Positions 1 to 11,656 of a stretch of DNA of 43,047 bases are shown piece by piece. The notes beneath the pieces are model-generated. The model ran no database searches. It was not told where the DNA came from and saw only the letters and a program-made list of their open reading frames with translations. How positions within the stretch are numbered: position 1 is the first letter of the stretch; each line of letters opens with the position of its first letter. The position numbers and the translations under genes are program-made. The DNA comes from an uncultured SAR116 cluster alpha proteobacterium (lineage in GTDB: Bacteria; Pseudomonadota; Alphaproteobacteria; Puniceispirillales; Marisalimonadaceae). The stretch spans positions 1-43,047 of the forward strand of contig CABYBQ010000010.1 in NCBI GenBank assembly GCA_902517275.1, given 5' to 3'.

Positions 1-2
1 AA

Positions 3-158
3 ATATATTCAGATTCTTTTGGTCAAGACGAAAAGTTTTTTAAGTTTTACCGATCAATGCTTGCATATGAAAATACTTTTTCTGACGACGGTACAACAAT
101 GTTATTGAGTCCTGATAGTGATTTTTTTAGTTTTTTTGGCAAACAAGCTGGTAATTAA
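3..158 (+). CDS. hflC: HflC C-terminal end (partial)
   Basis: This is the 3' end of a gene cut by the window start. The frame from base 3 to the TAA at 156-158 gives about 51 residues, including FYRSMLAYENTF and LLSPDSDFFSFFG. These match the C-terminus of HflC, the SPFH/band-7 partner of HflK that modulates the FtsH protease at the inner membrane. A DegP-type protease follows 110 bases downstream on the same strand, a common alphaproteobacterial order (hflK-hflC-degP) for envelope quality control. The SPFH domain itself lies outside the window, so the call rests on the tail motif and the neighbour. Confidence 0.85.
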   Translation: MYSDSFGQDEKFFKFYRSMLAYENTFSDDGTTMLLSPDSDFFSFFGKQAGN

Positions 159-268
159 GTTATAATAAAATAAATTCTTTCTTATTAAATTGTAGAGCTA
201 AAAGGTTTAGCCTTAAATCTGCCTTTTTGTTTAGGCATAAAATATTAAATTAATAATGCGGTGAACAC

Positions 269-1711
269 ATGTCTCATATATCAAATTGTTTTAAAAATTA
301 TGGTCTCATAGTTAGCTTTAACATTTTTGTATTACTTTTTTCAATTAATTTAGTCAGTGCTAAAAGTGCCCCTGAAAGTTTTGCAGATCTTGCTGAAAAA
401 CTGAGTCCTTCTGTAGTAAATATTTCTACGACTACAGTTATTGAACAGAGATCAAGAGAAATGCCTTCTTTTCCACCAGGTTCTCCATTTGAAGATTTTT
501 TTAAACAATTTGAGAAGCCAAATGGTAAAAAAAGAAGAGCTCAATCCTTAGGTTCAGGCTTTATCATAGACGAAACTGGATATATAATTACTAATAATCA
601 TGTAATAGACAATGCCGAAAAAATTATGGTCATCCTATATGATGATACGTCTTTTGAGGCTAAAGTTGTTGGTAAGGATCCAAAAACAGATGTTGCACTT
701 TTAAAAATTGAGCCTAAGAAAACAAAACTAAAAGCTGTAAAATTTGCTGACTCTAATGATCTAAGAGTTGGAGATTGGGTGATGGCAATTGGAAACCCTT
801 TTGGATTTGGTGGTACAGTTACAGCTGGTATCGTATCCGCGAGGGGTAGAAACTTGTCAGGATCATATGATGATTACATTCAAACTGATGCATCAATTAA
901 TAGAGGTAATTCAGGTGGCCCACTATTTGATATGAATGGCAAGGTAGTAGGAATTAATACTGCCATTTTCTCCCAATCGGGTGGATCAGTCGGCATTGGA
1001 TTTGCAGTGTCATCCAATTTAGCTAAACAGGTTACAGATCAACTTAAGGAATTTGGTAGAACAAAAAGGGGTTGGCTTGGTGTACTCATTCAAGAAATCT
1101 CTAAAGAAATTGCAGACAGTTTAGGTATGAAAACAGCAAAAGGTGCATTAGTTTCTTCAGCTACTGAGGGTGGTCCTGCTGAAAAAGCTGGTGTGAAAAC
1201 TGGAGACGTTATATTAAAATTCAATAATATCGAAATTGAAAATATGAAAGAACTCCCAAAGGTTGTTGCTGGAACTCCCGTTGGTGAATCCGTTCCATTG
1301 GTAATTTTGAGAAACGGAAAAGAATTAACGCTTAATGTGACATTAGGTGAGCTTGAATTAGCAGAGAAAGAAAATTTAATAGGTAAAACAAGTTCTGAAA
1401 ATATAAAATCTAAGGTATATGATAAACTTGGCTTTGCTGCAGAAGAGTTAAACAGCAAAAACAAGTCAAAATTCAAACTTAAGAATATTGATAAAGGTGT
1501 TATAATTACATCTGTCCAAGAAAATAGTTCTGCCCAAGGTGCTGGTCTTACACCTGGTATGGTTATTATAAGAGTTGGTCAGATTGAGGTTAATTCCCTT
1601 AAAGTTGTTGATGAAGCAATTAAGAATGCTCTAAAGCAGAAGAGAAAAGCCTTATTGTTATTAGTAAAAGTTGAAAATGGCAGTAGATTTGTTGCACTAG
1701 AGTTAAAATAA
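269..1711 (+). CDS. degP: DegP/HtrA-family periplasmic serine protease (Do)
   Basis: A periplasmic chaperone-protease that degrades misfolded envelope proteins. The 480-residue product starts with a hydrophobic signal peptide (about residues 12-31, ending near VSAKS). The trypsin-like domain shows the triad: His in NNHVIDNA, Asp in KTDVALLKI and Ser in GNSGGPLF. Two PDZ domains follow (about residues 265-360 and 385-478), the DegP/DegQ/MucD layout and length. It lies behind hflC, consistent with a shared membrane quality-control role. The start is preceded by GGTGA about six bases upstream of the ATG. The convergent serB gene ends only five bases after its stop. Confidence 0.93.
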   Translation: MSHISNCFKNYGLIVSFNIFVLLFSINLVSAKSAPESFADLAEKLSPSVVNISTTTVIEQRSREMPSFPPGSPFEDFFKQFEKPNGKKRRAQSLGSGFIIDETGYIITNNHVIDNAEKIMVILYDDTSFEAKVVGKDPKTDVALLKIEPKKTKLKAVKFADSNDLRVGDWVMAIGNPFGFGGTVTAGIVSARGRNLSGSYDDYIQTDASINRGNSGGPLFDMNGKVVGINTAIFSQSGGSVGIGFAVSSNLAKQVTDQLKEFGRTKRGWLGVLIQEISKEIADSLGMKTAKGALVSSATEGGPAEKAGVKTGDVILKFNNIEIENMKELPKVVAGTPVGESVPLVILRNGKELTLNVTLGELELAEKENLIGKTSSENIKSKVYDKLGFAAEELNSKNKSKFKLKNIDKGVIITSVQENSSAQGAGLTPGMVIIRVGQIEVNSLKVVDEAIKNALKQKRKALLLLVKVENGSRFVALELK

Positions 1712-1716
1712 AAAAA

Positions 1717-2631
1717 TTAGGAAATTATTTGTTTGTCACTATATCCTTGTGCATACAATAATCCTAAAAGGTTTGTTGTCTTAAAATGAAGATTGGCCTC
1801 CTTTTCCAATGCTTTTTTACCATTATATGAAACTCCTAAACCAGCTTTTTTGATCATTTCAATATCATTTGCTCCATCTCCAACACATATAGTCTCTTCA
1901 TAATCTAGTTTATTCTTTCTTACATAATCATCTAAGTACCAAACTTTTGCATGTTTATCTAAAATTGGGTCTATAACTTTACCTGTTATATACATTTTGT
2001 TTGAATTGTTAGTACAAATTTCAAGTGAATTAGCGTGGGCATGTTCAAAACCCAGGGATTTTTTTATATAATCAGTTAAAAAAGTGAAACCACCAGACAC
2101 AAGAACAGTAATTGCATTATTGTGATTCATAGTTTTAATTAACTCCATAGCTCCATCATTGATATTTATACTTGTTTTTAATTCTTCTAATATCTCAGCA
2201 GGTTGATCTTTAAGAATTGCTACCCTCTCTAATAATGCTTTTTTAAAATCAATTTTACCATTCATTGCCTCATTCGTAATCTTAATAACTTTTTTTTCTT
2301 TGCCAATCCGCTTTGCAAGTTCATCTAGACTTTCTTCTCTAATAATTGTGCTATCCATGTCAGCTAAAAGTAATTTTTTTCTCCTATCTTTTCTTTCTTT
2401 TATAAAATTACAGTCAATATTATTTTGCAAAAGGAAATTTTTAGTAGATTTTTTAAGTTCTAGATTAATTTCTTCATTTTTAAGTTCTAATTCATAAGCT
2501 TTTTGCGGACTTAATTCTCTAAAATTTGTGTCTTTAAATGATATATCTTCTAATTTTTTTGATAAATAATTTAGAATATTATTGTTAATCTTTTTTTCTG
2601 TAGTATTAGAAATTAATAAAAATTGTTTCAT
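1717..2631 (-). CDS. serB: Phosphoserine phosphatase
   Basis: Catalyses the last step of serine synthesis, L-phosphoserine to L-serine. It is a HAD-superfamily enzyme: motif I is DMDSTI (nucleophile and acid aspartates), motif II is the Ser of LVSGGF, and motif IV is VGDGANDIEM. The 304-residue length fits SerB with an N-terminal regulatory extension of about 85 residues, which here is very Lys/Asn-rich and poorly conserved. It is divergent from miaA, with starts about 30 bases apart, and convergent with degP, so it is probably a single-gene transcript. Confidence 0.93.
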   Translation of the reverse strand: MKQFLLISNTTEKKINNNILNYLSKKLEDISFKDTNFRELSPQKAYELELKNEEINLELKKSTKNFLLQNNIDCNFIKERKDRRKKLLLADMDSTIIREESLDELAKRIGKEKKVIKITNEAMNGKIDFKKALLERVAILKDQPAEILEELKTSININDGAMELIKTMNHNNAITVLVSGGFTFLTDYIKKSLGFEHAHANSLEICTNNSNKMYITGKVIDPILDKHAKVWYLDDYVRKNKLDYEETICVGDGANDIEMIKKAGLGVSYNGKKALEKEANLHFKTTNLLGLLYAQGYSDKQIIS

Positions 2632-2660
2632 GAAGCCCTAATTATATTATTGTGTTTATT

Positions 2661-3584
2661 ATGTCTAGTTTGTTGAATGTTGAGACATTATTTGATTTAT
2701 CAAAGAATAATTATTCTTATGTCAACGATATGATTATAATTGCAGGCCCTACAGGTGTTGGAAAATCTAAAATAGCAATAGAGCTAGCTAAAAAGGTAAA
2801 TGGTGCTCTAATAAATGCTGATTCAGTTCAATTATATAAAGATCTTTCATTATTATCTGCAAGACCATCAAAAGTAGATATTAAAAAAGTTCCTCATTTT
2901 TTATATGGATATGTAGACTCAAATATTAATTATTCGGTTGTAGACTGGCTCTTAGAGCTAAAAAAAACATTATCTCAAATAGAATTAAAAAATAAAATAC
3001 CTATTTTAGTTGGGGGTTCAGGGTTATACATAAATGCCGTAATAAATGGCCTAGTTAATATTCCATTAATATCAGAAACGATTAAAAACCAAAGTTTAAT
3101 GAAATTTAATGAGGTTGGTATTGAGAAATTTAGACAAATCAATTTTCAAATTGATCCTAGGTTTATGCAAAATAATAATGATAAACATAGATTACTTAGA
3201 GCTTATGGTATTTTTCTTCAAACAAAAAAAAATATATCTTTCTGGTATGAGCAGCCTAGAGTTAAAACTGTAAACAAAAATAATTATTCATTTTTTATAT
3301 CATCAGAACGAAAATCAATATACAAAAAATGTGAAATTAGATTTGAAGATATGCTTGCTAAAGGCGCTATAGATGAAGTTAAAAAATTACATAATTCAAA
3401 TATTGACAGGTCACTTCCCATTTCAAAAAGTTTAGGTGTTAAATGGCTTTTAAGTTATTTAGATAATAACATTTCATATGAAGAGGCTGTAAAATTAAGT
3501 AAAAGAGATACTAGAAGATATGTTAAAAGACAATTTACATGGTTTTCGCACAATTATATTCCGTATAAAATAATAAATTTGTAA
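2661..3584 (+). CDS. miaA: tRNA dimethylallyltransferase MiaA
   Basis: Transfers a dimethylallyl group to A37 of tRNAs that read UNN codons. The P-loop GPTGVGKSK, the following NADSVQLYKDL (substrate-binding Asp), and VGGSGLYINAV are typical. The C-terminal QFTWFSHN region matches the family tail. Length, about 307 residues, is normal. The start is uncertain: a GTG at 2652 extends the frame, ATG 2661 gives a 30-residue lead before the P-loop, and ATG 2730 begins seven residues before it, as in many homologues. With ATG 2730 there would be room for divergent promoters facing serB. Confidence 0.92.
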   Translation: MSSLLNVETLFDLSKNNYSYVNDMIIIAGPTGVGKSKIAIELAKKVNGALINADSVQLYKDLSLLSARPSKVDIKKVPHFLYGYVDSNINYSVVDWLLELKKTLSQIELKNKIPILVGGSGLYINAVINGLVNIPLISETIKNQSLMKFNEVGIEKFRQINFQIDPRFMQNNNDKHRLLRAYGIFLQTKKNISFWYEQPRVKTVNKNNYSFFISSERKSIYKKCEIRFEDMLAKGAIDEVKKLHNSNIDRSLPISKSLGVKWLLSYLDNNISYEEAVKLSKRDTRRYVKRQFTWFSHNYIPYKIINL

Positions 3585-3630
3585 TAAAATTTTATATTTA
3601 TGAATATAATTATAATTTTATATTAACATG

Positions 3631-3672
3631 TTGACGATTTATAAAATTGTTGTTAACAACCAATTTGATTAA
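3631..3672 (+). promoter_or_regulatory. Putative ilv promoter with palindromic operator
   Basis: TTGACG at 3631-3636 resembles a -35 box, and TAACAA lies 17 bases downstream at 3654-3659. A perfect 12-bp palindrome, GTTGTTAACAAC (3649-3660), overlaps this -10. Imperfect flanking symmetry (AATTG on the left, CAATT on the right) extends it. This placement fits a repressor site controlling ilvB-ilvH-ilvC. No leader peptide rich in Ile, Val or Leu codons is seen in the roughly 110-base gap, so an attenuator is not supported. The binding protein is unknown. Confidence 0.4.
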
Positions 3673-3695
3673 ATAATATGAAAGAATTATAAAAA

Positions 3696-5459
3696 ATGAC
3701 TGCAGTTAAAAGGATTACTGGTGCTGAAGCTGTAATAAAGGCTTTAGTTGAAAATGGCGTAGAAGTTATATTTGGATATCCAGGGGGAGCTGTTTTACCT
3801 TTATATGATGCTATATTTGATAATAAAAATATCAAACACATATTAGTAAGGCATGAACAAGCAGCTGTGCATGCAGCTGAGGGATATGCTCGATCCACAG
3901 GTAAAGTCGGTTGTGTATTAGTTACATCTGGACCTGGTGCGACTAATGCAATTACTGGATTAACTGATGCACTTATGGATTCTATTCCTATTATCTGTCT
4001 TAGCGGTCAAGTACCAACACATTTAATTGGAACTGACGCATTTCAAGAAGCTGACACCACAGGTATATCAAGACCATGTACTAAACATAATTACTTAGTA
4101 AAGAATGCAGACAAATTGTGTGATATTATTCATGAATCCTTTGAAATTGCCTCAACTGGAAGACCAGGACCAGTGCTCATTGATTTACCAAAAGATATTC
4201 AGCTAACTACGGTTCAATACGATAAAAAAATTAATAAAATTAAAAGTAATTTAATTAAAAACAAGTCAAAGATTGATCAAAAAGTGATTACTAAAGTTGC
4301 TGAGCTACTTATAAGTGCAGAAAGACCTATTATTTATGGTGGTGGTGGAGTAATTAATGCAGGTCCTAAAGCATCAAATCTTTTAACAGAGTTAGTTGAT
4401 TTATTAAATTCTCCAGTAACACTTACATTGATGGGATTAGGTTCTGTATCAAATAATCATAAAAATTTTTTAGGAATGCTTGGAATGCATGGGACTTATG
4501 AAGCCAATTTGGCCATGCATAATTGTGACGTAATGCTTAATGTTGGTGCTCGTTTTGATGATAGAGTTACAGGTAGGTTAAATGCTTTTGCTCCTAAATC
4601 AAAAAAAATTCATATAGATATAGATAAATCTTCAATTAATAAAGTCGTTTCAGTGGATTTTGGCTTAGTTGGAGATTGCAAAGAGGTTTTAACTATACTA
4701 ATTCAAGAAATCAAAAAGTTAAAAAAACAAAAAATTTTGAAATCAAAACTAGATTGGTGGGTCCAAATAAATGAATGGAAAAAGATAAATTCTTTGGGTT
4801 TTAAACAAATAGGTAAGAATATAAAACCACAACAAGCTATAAAATCTTTATATCATAAGACAAAACATATTGACACTTATGTTACCACAGAAGTTGGTCA
4901 ACATCAGATGTGGGCTGCACAATATTTTGGGTTTTCAAAGCCCAATCATTGGATGACTTCTGGAGGTTTAGGCACTATGGGGTATGGTCTTCCATCTTCA
5001 ATAGGTGTTCAACTAGCTCACCCAGATTCTTTGGTTATTGATATTTCTGGGGAAGCTTCTTTCTTAATGAATATGCAAGAGCTTTCAACAATTGTCCAAT
5101 ATAAATTACCAGTTAAAATTTTTATTCTAAACAATCAATGGATGGGTATGGTAAGGCAATGGCAAGAATTAAATCATGGATCAAGATATAGCGAAAGTTA
5201 TACAGAATCTTTGCCTGATTTTGTTATGCTTGCAAAAAGTTTTGGTATTAAAGGCCTAAGAGTTGAAGAAATAGATAGGTTAGACCTAACAATTGATGAA
5301 ATGATCAATACTAAAGGTCCAGTAATTGCTGATATCAGGGTTGAAAAAGAGGAAAACTGCTTTCCAATGATACCCTCTGGTGCCGCTCATAACGAGATGA
5401 TTTTAGGATCTGAGGATAAGCCAAAAGATATGTCAGATGCAGGTTTAGCATTAGTATAA
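3696..5459 (+). CDS. ilvB: Acetolactate synthase large subunit
   Basis: Thiamine-diphosphate enzyme that condenses two pyruvates, or pyruvate plus 2-oxobutyrate, in the first common step of Val/Leu/Ile synthesis. The 587-residue protein has the three domains of the family: the N-terminal ThDP-Pyr domain with [15 protein letters not shown] and the catalytic Glu in [16 protein letters not shown], a central domain, and the ThDP-PP domain with GEASF and [12 protein letters not shown]. The usual GDGSF metal motif reads GEASF here; GEAS is a frequent variant in alphaproteobacterial IlvB. The small subunit starts ten bases after the stop. Confidence 0.95.
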   Translation: MTAVKRITGAEAVIKALVENGVEVIFGYPGGAVLPLYDAIFDNKNIKHILVRHEQAAVHAAEGYARSTGKVGCVLVTSGPGATNAITGLTDALMDSIPIICLSGQVPTHLIGTDAFQEADTTGISRPCTKHNYLVKNADKLCDIIHESFEIASTGRPGPVLIDLPKDIQLTTVQYDKKINKIKSNLIKNKSKIDQKVITKVAELLISAERPIIYGGGGVINAGPKASNLLTELVDLLNSPVTLTLMGLGSVSNNHKNFLGMLGMHGTYEANLAMHNCDVMLNVGARFDDRVTGRLNAFAPKSKKIHIDIDKSSINKVVSVDFGLVGDCKEVLTILIQEIKKLKKQKILKSKLDWWVQINEWKKINSLGFKQIGKNIKPQQAIKSLYHKTKHIDTYVTTEVGQHQMWAAQYFGFSKPNHWMTSGGLGTMGYGLPSSIGVQLAHPDSLVIDISGEASFLMNMQELSTIVQYKLPVKIFILNNQWMGMVRQWQELNHGSRYSESYTESLPDFVMLAKSFGIKGLRVEEIDRLDLTIDEMINTKGPVIADIRVEKEENCFPMIPSGAAHNEMILGSEDKPKDMSDAGLALV

Positions 5460-5469
5460 GGTAATTAAA

Positions 5470-6021
5470 ATGTCAGTATATCAAAATAATGATATTAAAG
5501 AGGAAGAAATTTCAAGAACATTATCTCTTGTTGTTGACAACCAACCAGGAACGTTAGCTAGAGTAATCGGCCTATTTTCAGGGAGAGGTTATAATATTGA
5601 AAGTCTTACTGTTACGGAAATAGATAACGCGCGTAATTTATCTAGAATTTCACTTGTTACAAGAGGTACTTCTATGACTATTGAACAAATAAAGTCTCAG
5701 TTATTGAGAATTGTACCTGTTCATATAGTTCGAGATTTAACACTTGAAGGCCCATTTATCAAGAGTGAATTGGCCTTAGTTAAGGTTGTTATAAAAGGTG
5801 CCAACAGGGTTGAAGCCTTACGAGTTGCAGAAACATTTAGAGCAAGAACATTAGATGTGACTTTATCCAGTTTTGTTTTTGAATTGACTGGCAAACCTTC
5901 CAAGTTAGACGCCTTTATAGAATTAATGCGATCACTAGGCGATACAGAAATTTCTAGAACTGGGGTTTCAGCTATTTCAAGAGGAAATAAAACGGAAACA
6001 AAATTACTAGAACAAATTTAA
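5470..6021 (+). CDS. ilvH: Acetolactate synthase small (regulatory) subunit
   Basis: Regulatory partner of IlvB that confers valine feedback inhibition. The 183-residue protein carries an N-terminal ACT domain (SRTLSLVVDNQPGTLARVIG then GLFSGRGYNIESLTV) and the ACT-like C-terminal domain (about residues 95-175, with VEALRVAETFRARTLDV). Normal IlvH/IlvN subunits are 160-180 residues. It lies between ilvB and ilvC on the same strand and is likely cotranscribed with both. Confidence 0.95.
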   Translation: MSVYQNNDIKEEEISRTLSLVVDNQPGTLARVIGLFSGRGYNIESLTVTEIDNARNLSRISLVTRGTSMTIEQIKSQLLRIVPVHIVRDLTLEGPFIKSELALVKVVIKGANRVEALRVAETFRARTLDVTLSSFVFELTGKPSKLDAFIELMRSLGDTEISRTGVSAISRGNKTETKLLEQI

Positions 6022-6026
6022 CTTAA

Positions 6027-7094
<1,068 letters not shown>

Positions 7095-7166
7095 TATTTA
7101 TTAATTTACTAATATAAGATATTAATCAAATGTAGTTTAATTGTAATTAACTAAATAAGCTTTTAA

Positions 7167-8225
<1,059 letters not shown>

Positions 8226-8259
8226 TTTTAATTTAAAAATTATTAATGAGTGAGAAAAG

Positions 8260-9195
8260 ATGGTTTCAGGTAAGCCGTCACAAGTCAAAATATTTAAGAG
8301 TAGAAAAAACTTTAACTTATTTTTAGTTTTTTCATGTTTAACACTTGTTTTTTTAGGTAAAATAGACCTTGTGGCTGTAAGGAATATTAAATCTTTTTTT
8401 TCTGATTTTCTAGCACCGGTTACTTATGCTTTTAACAAACCAGTTAAAGAAATAGCCGGGGTTCTAGAGGACGTTAAATCAGCTAGCTCTTTAAGAGATG
8501 AAAATATTAGATTAAAAAGCGAATTAAGAAGAATTAAAGTACTGAATAGTAAAATTGCAAGTCAAGAGCTGGAACTATTTGAATTAAGAGAACTATTAAA
8601 AGTTTTACCTAAAAATAAAAATAACATTGTTACTGGTCGGGCTATTACGGCACCAGGAGGCATTTTTGCTAACACGGTATTAATTAATGCAGGTAAAGAT
8701 TATGGCATAAAAATTGGCCAACCTGCTATTTCCTCATATGGTTTCGTTGGTTATGTTGTAAATGTAGGATTGAAAACCAGTAGAGTGCTCTTAACTATAG
8801 ACATTAATTCAATGATTCCTATTTACTTAACAGAAAGTAATTGGCCAGCGGTAGCCCAAGGACAAAATGGTGATCTTTTAATAATTAAATTTCTTTCGTC
8901 TGATGCGAAGCCAATAGATGGTGAAGTGGTTGAGACATCTGGACATGGTGGAAGATTACCCCCAGGAATAAATGTAGGGAAAATATTTAAAAGCTTTTCA
9001 GGGACTTATTTCGTCAGACCTGCAGTAGATTTTCATAGACTAACATATATTTCTATAATAACTAATCAAATACAAAATACAACTGTTTTGGATGGTTTCC
9101 AGGGATTTGCACCTTTACAAAAACCTGTAAAACTTCCAGTTCTCAAAGGTTTAGACTCAAGTGGTACAAGAAAAATAGAAAGAATAGAAGATTGA
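8260..9195 (+). CDS. mreC: Cell shape-determining protein MreC
   Basis: Periplasmic scaffold that links MreB and MreD to PBP2 and RodA. It has one N-terminal membrane helix (about residues 20-45), then a coiled coil (around residues 72-110, rich in Leu/Glu/Arg and containing ENIRLKSELRRI), then the beta-barrel MreC domain with ITAPGGIFANTVLINAGKDY and GFVGYVV. Length of 311 residues fits the family. The stop overlaps the proposed TTG start of mreD, suggesting translational coupling. Confidence 0.93.
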   Translation: MVSGKPSQVKIFKSRKNFNLFLVFSCLTLVFLGKIDLVAVRNIKSFFSDFLAPVTYAFNKPVKEIAGVLEDVKSASSLRDENIRLKSELRRIKVLNSKIASQELELFELRELLKVLPKNKNNIVTGRAITAPGGIFANTVLINAGKDYGIKIGQPAISSYGFVGYVVNVGLKTSRVLLTIDINSMIPIYLTESNWPAVAQGQNGDLLIIKFLSSDAKPIDGEVVETSGHGGRLPPGINVGKIFKSFSGTYFVRPAVDFHRLTYISIITNQIQNTTVLDGFQGFAPLQKPVKLPVLKGLDSSGTRKIERIED

Positions 9196-9716
9196 TTAAA
9201 AATTATATAATCACCCATTTTTTATATGGATTTTCTAAAAATTTTATATATTTAATTTTTTTGTTTTTCATAATAAATTTTGAAAAATCATTAAGTTTTT
9301 TTTCACTATTTAAAATCGCAACTCCAAGTTTGATTTCTATTATAATTTATATTTTTATAAAAAAACTAAATATGGTTCCTTCTTATTTTATTTTATTTCT
9401 AGTAGGTTTTATCAATGACATTATAATAGGTAGTAATTTAGGTACTACACCAATTTTTCTACTTTTAATTAAATTTTTCAGCGAAGGTTTACTTTTTGAC
9501 AATGTTAATAAAAATGACCAACAGGATTGGATATCTTTTACAGCAACATTCTTAGTATCTTTTTGCATAGTTTTTTTTATAAATATCATTCTTAACTCTT
9601 CTATTCCTGACTTAAGCCCTGTATTTTATTATGTTGGAACAACTTTGATATTTTTTCCTATTTTAAATTTAAGTATAAATTTTATATTTTTTATTAAAAG
9701 ATTATTAAAAAGTTAA
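9192..9716 (+). CDS. mreD: Rod shape-determining membrane protein MreD
   Basis: Very hydrophobic 174-residue protein with about five predicted membrane helices, located between mreC and the PBP2 gene. MreD is poorly conserved in sequence, and the call rests on position, size and the conserved-type segment FLVGFINDIIIGSNLGTTP, which resembles the MreD GLL-D-(x)n-G-P region. The start is a TTG at 9192 that overlaps the mreC stop; no better start is seen near it. mrdA begins four bases after its stop. Confidence 0.8.
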   Translation: MIKNYIITHFLYGFSKNFIYLIFLFFIINFEKSLSFFSLFKIATPSLISIIIYIFIKKLNMVPSYFILFLVGFINDIIIGSNLGTTPIFLLLIKFFSEGLLFDNVNKNDQQDWISFTATFLVSFCIVFFINIILNSSIPDLSPVFYYVGTTLIFFPILNLSINFIFFIKRLLKS

Positions 9717-9719
9717 AAT

Positions 9720-11639
9720 ATGAAAAATAAAAGCCAAAAAAAATTAGAACAAACGGTTTCTAGAAGATTTCTTTTCCTTTCTTTATTTAAAGGTTCCATT
9801 ATTGGAACAATTGGCTGGAAATTATTTGACCTGCAATTAGTGGAAAATAGAAAATACGAAAAACTCTCTGACAATAATCAATTCAACTATAGAATCATAG
9901 CTCCTGAAAGAGGAAGAATATTAGACAGAAAAATGAGACTTCTAGCAGGAAATATGGATGGATTTTCTCTTGTTTTGAATTGGAATAAATACTTAAATGT
10001 TCATCAAATTATAAAAAATATATCTACAATTATTATTTTAAATGAAAAAGATATTAATAATTTTTATAATAAAATCAGATATCAGAAAAATGACTTTTCA
10101 AAGCAAATCTTAATTACTAAAAAATTGTCTCAAAAAGATGTAGCAAAGTTAGCTGTTAGAATTATTGAGTTTCCAGAGATAAGTTTTTCCATGTCAAAAA
10201 GACGTGTGTATCCACAGGGTATAATTGCAGGCCACATAACAGGCTATACTGGCCCATATTCAAAAAATATTGAAAATACTTCTTTACATGGGATCGATGT
10301 AGGTAGAAGAGGACTAGAAAAGTTTTTTGATGCTCAATTAAGAGGTGAATTTGGTAGAAAGAGAAATGAAGTAACATCTAAGGGCTATGTTATTGATTCA
10401 CAGATTTATGAAAACACAAAGCCAGGTTCAGATATACAAGTATCTCTAGATATGAAACTTCAAGCCTTTGCTGTTGAGAGGCTTCAAAGGGGTAATTATG
10501 ACTTAGTTTTTGTTGACAATAAAAATATAAAAAACCAAATCAGCAAACTTAAAAATTTTAGCTATGTAAGTAAAAATCACGTTTACATAAATAAGAAAAA
10601 AAAGGTTGTTAATCCCCAATCTGGCTCTTTAATTGTTATGGATATTAATAATGGAGAAATTCTTTGTTCTGTTTCGTCGCCTGGCTTTGATCCAAATATT
10701 TTTTCAAAGGATCTAGAAGTTGATGATTGGAATTATGTTAAAAATAATTCTAGATCTCCTCTTTTAAATAGAAGCATGGCAGGTGTATATCCACCTGGTT
10801 CTACAATTAAGATGGCTGTTGCGTTGGCTGCTTTGGAAAGTGGTATAATAGATTATAATACAAGATTTTCATGCAATGGATCAAAGGAGTTAGGTACTAG
10901 TAAATTTCACTGTTGGGCAAAAGATGGACATGGAAATCTAAATTTAATGGAAGCAATTGAACAATCATGTGATGTTTTTTTTTATGAGTTAGGATTAAAA
11001 GTTGGAATTGATAAAATAGCTCTTATGATGAGAAAACTAGGTTTAGGCCAGTACTATGATATTCAGATTCATGACAGAGCTAAGGGTGTTGTTCCAAATA
11101 TTGAATGGAAGCTAAAACGAGATGGATTAAATTGGTCTCTAGGAGAAACATTAAATGCTTCAATTGGTCAGGGATATATACTTACAACACCTCTTCAACT
11201 GGTAACTATGGTTTCAAGAATTGCAAATGGTAAATTTGCAGTGAATCCTTCTTTAACAATTTCCTCAGAAATTAAAAAATTTAAAGTGTTGAATATTAAT
11301 AATGAACATTTAAATTTTATTAAAAAAGCAATGGAAAAGGTGGTTGTTGGAAAAAAAGGAACTGCAAAAAATTATAAAATTGGATCTAAAAATATAGAAA
11401 TGGCTGGTAAAACTGGTACGGTTCAAGTTGTTAGAATTACTGAGTTGGAAAGAGAACAAGGGTTAATTAAAAATGAAGACCGACCATGGGAAAAAAGAGA
11501 CCATGCTTTATTTGTAGGTTATGCTCCTACCATTAATCCTAAATACGCTATAAGTGTAGTAGTTGAGCATGGAGGTAGTGGTTCGTCAGTTGCAGCACCA
11601 ATTGCAAGGGATGTTTTTAAACATTTATTTAAATTATAG
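9720..11639 (+). CDS. mrdA: Penicillin-binding protein 2 (peptidoglycan transpeptidase)
   Basis: Class B PBP that cross-links wall during elongation with RodA. The 639-residue protein has a short cytoplasmic N-terminus and one membrane anchor (about residues 18-40), a pedestal domain with APERGRILDRKMRLLAGN, and a transpeptidase domain. Catalytic motifs are present: the Ser-x-x-Lys in PPGSTIKMAVALAAL, the Ser-x-Asp/Asn-type motif in EQSCDVFFYELG, and Lys-Thr-Gly in AGKTGTVQV. It lies between mreD and rodA in the elongasome operon. Confidence 0.95.
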   Translation: MKNKSQKKLEQTVSRRFLFLSLFKGSIIGTIGWKLFDLQLVENRKYEKLSDNNQFNYRIIAPERGRILDRKMRLLAGNMDGFSLVLNWNKYLNVHQIIKNISTIIILNEKDINNFYNKIRYQKNDFSKQILITKKLSQKDVAKLAVRIIEFPEISFSMSKRRVYPQGIIAGHITGYTGPYSKNIENTSLHGIDVGRRGLEKFFDAQLRGEFGRKRNEVTSKGYVIDSQIYENTKPGSDIQVSLDMKLQAFAVERLQRGNYDLVFVDNKNIKNQISKLKNFSYVSKNHVYINKKKKVVNPQSGSLIVMDINNGEILCSVSSPGFDPNIFSKDLEVDDWNYVKNNSRSPLLNRSMAGVYPPGSTIKMAVALAALESGIIDYNTRFSCNGSKELGTSKFHCWAKDGHGNLNLMEAIEQSCDVFFYELGLKVGIDKIALMMRKLGLGQYYDIQIHDRAKGVVPNIEWKLKRDGLNWSLGETLNASIGQGYILTTPLQLVTMVSRIANGKFAVNPSLTISSEIKKFKVLNINNEHLNFIKKAMEKVVVGKKGTAKNYKIGSKNIEMAGKTGTVQVVRITELEREQGLIKNEDRPWEKRDHALFVGYAPTINPKYAISVVVEHGGSGSSVAAPIARDVFKHLFKL

Positions 11640-11656
11640 AAAAGCAAATAAATATT

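Noticed and set aside
159-268. Terminator or regulatory RNA between hflC and degP
   Set aside because: Only four-base stems (AAGG/CCTT, GCCT/AGGC) without a clear T-run; too weak to call.
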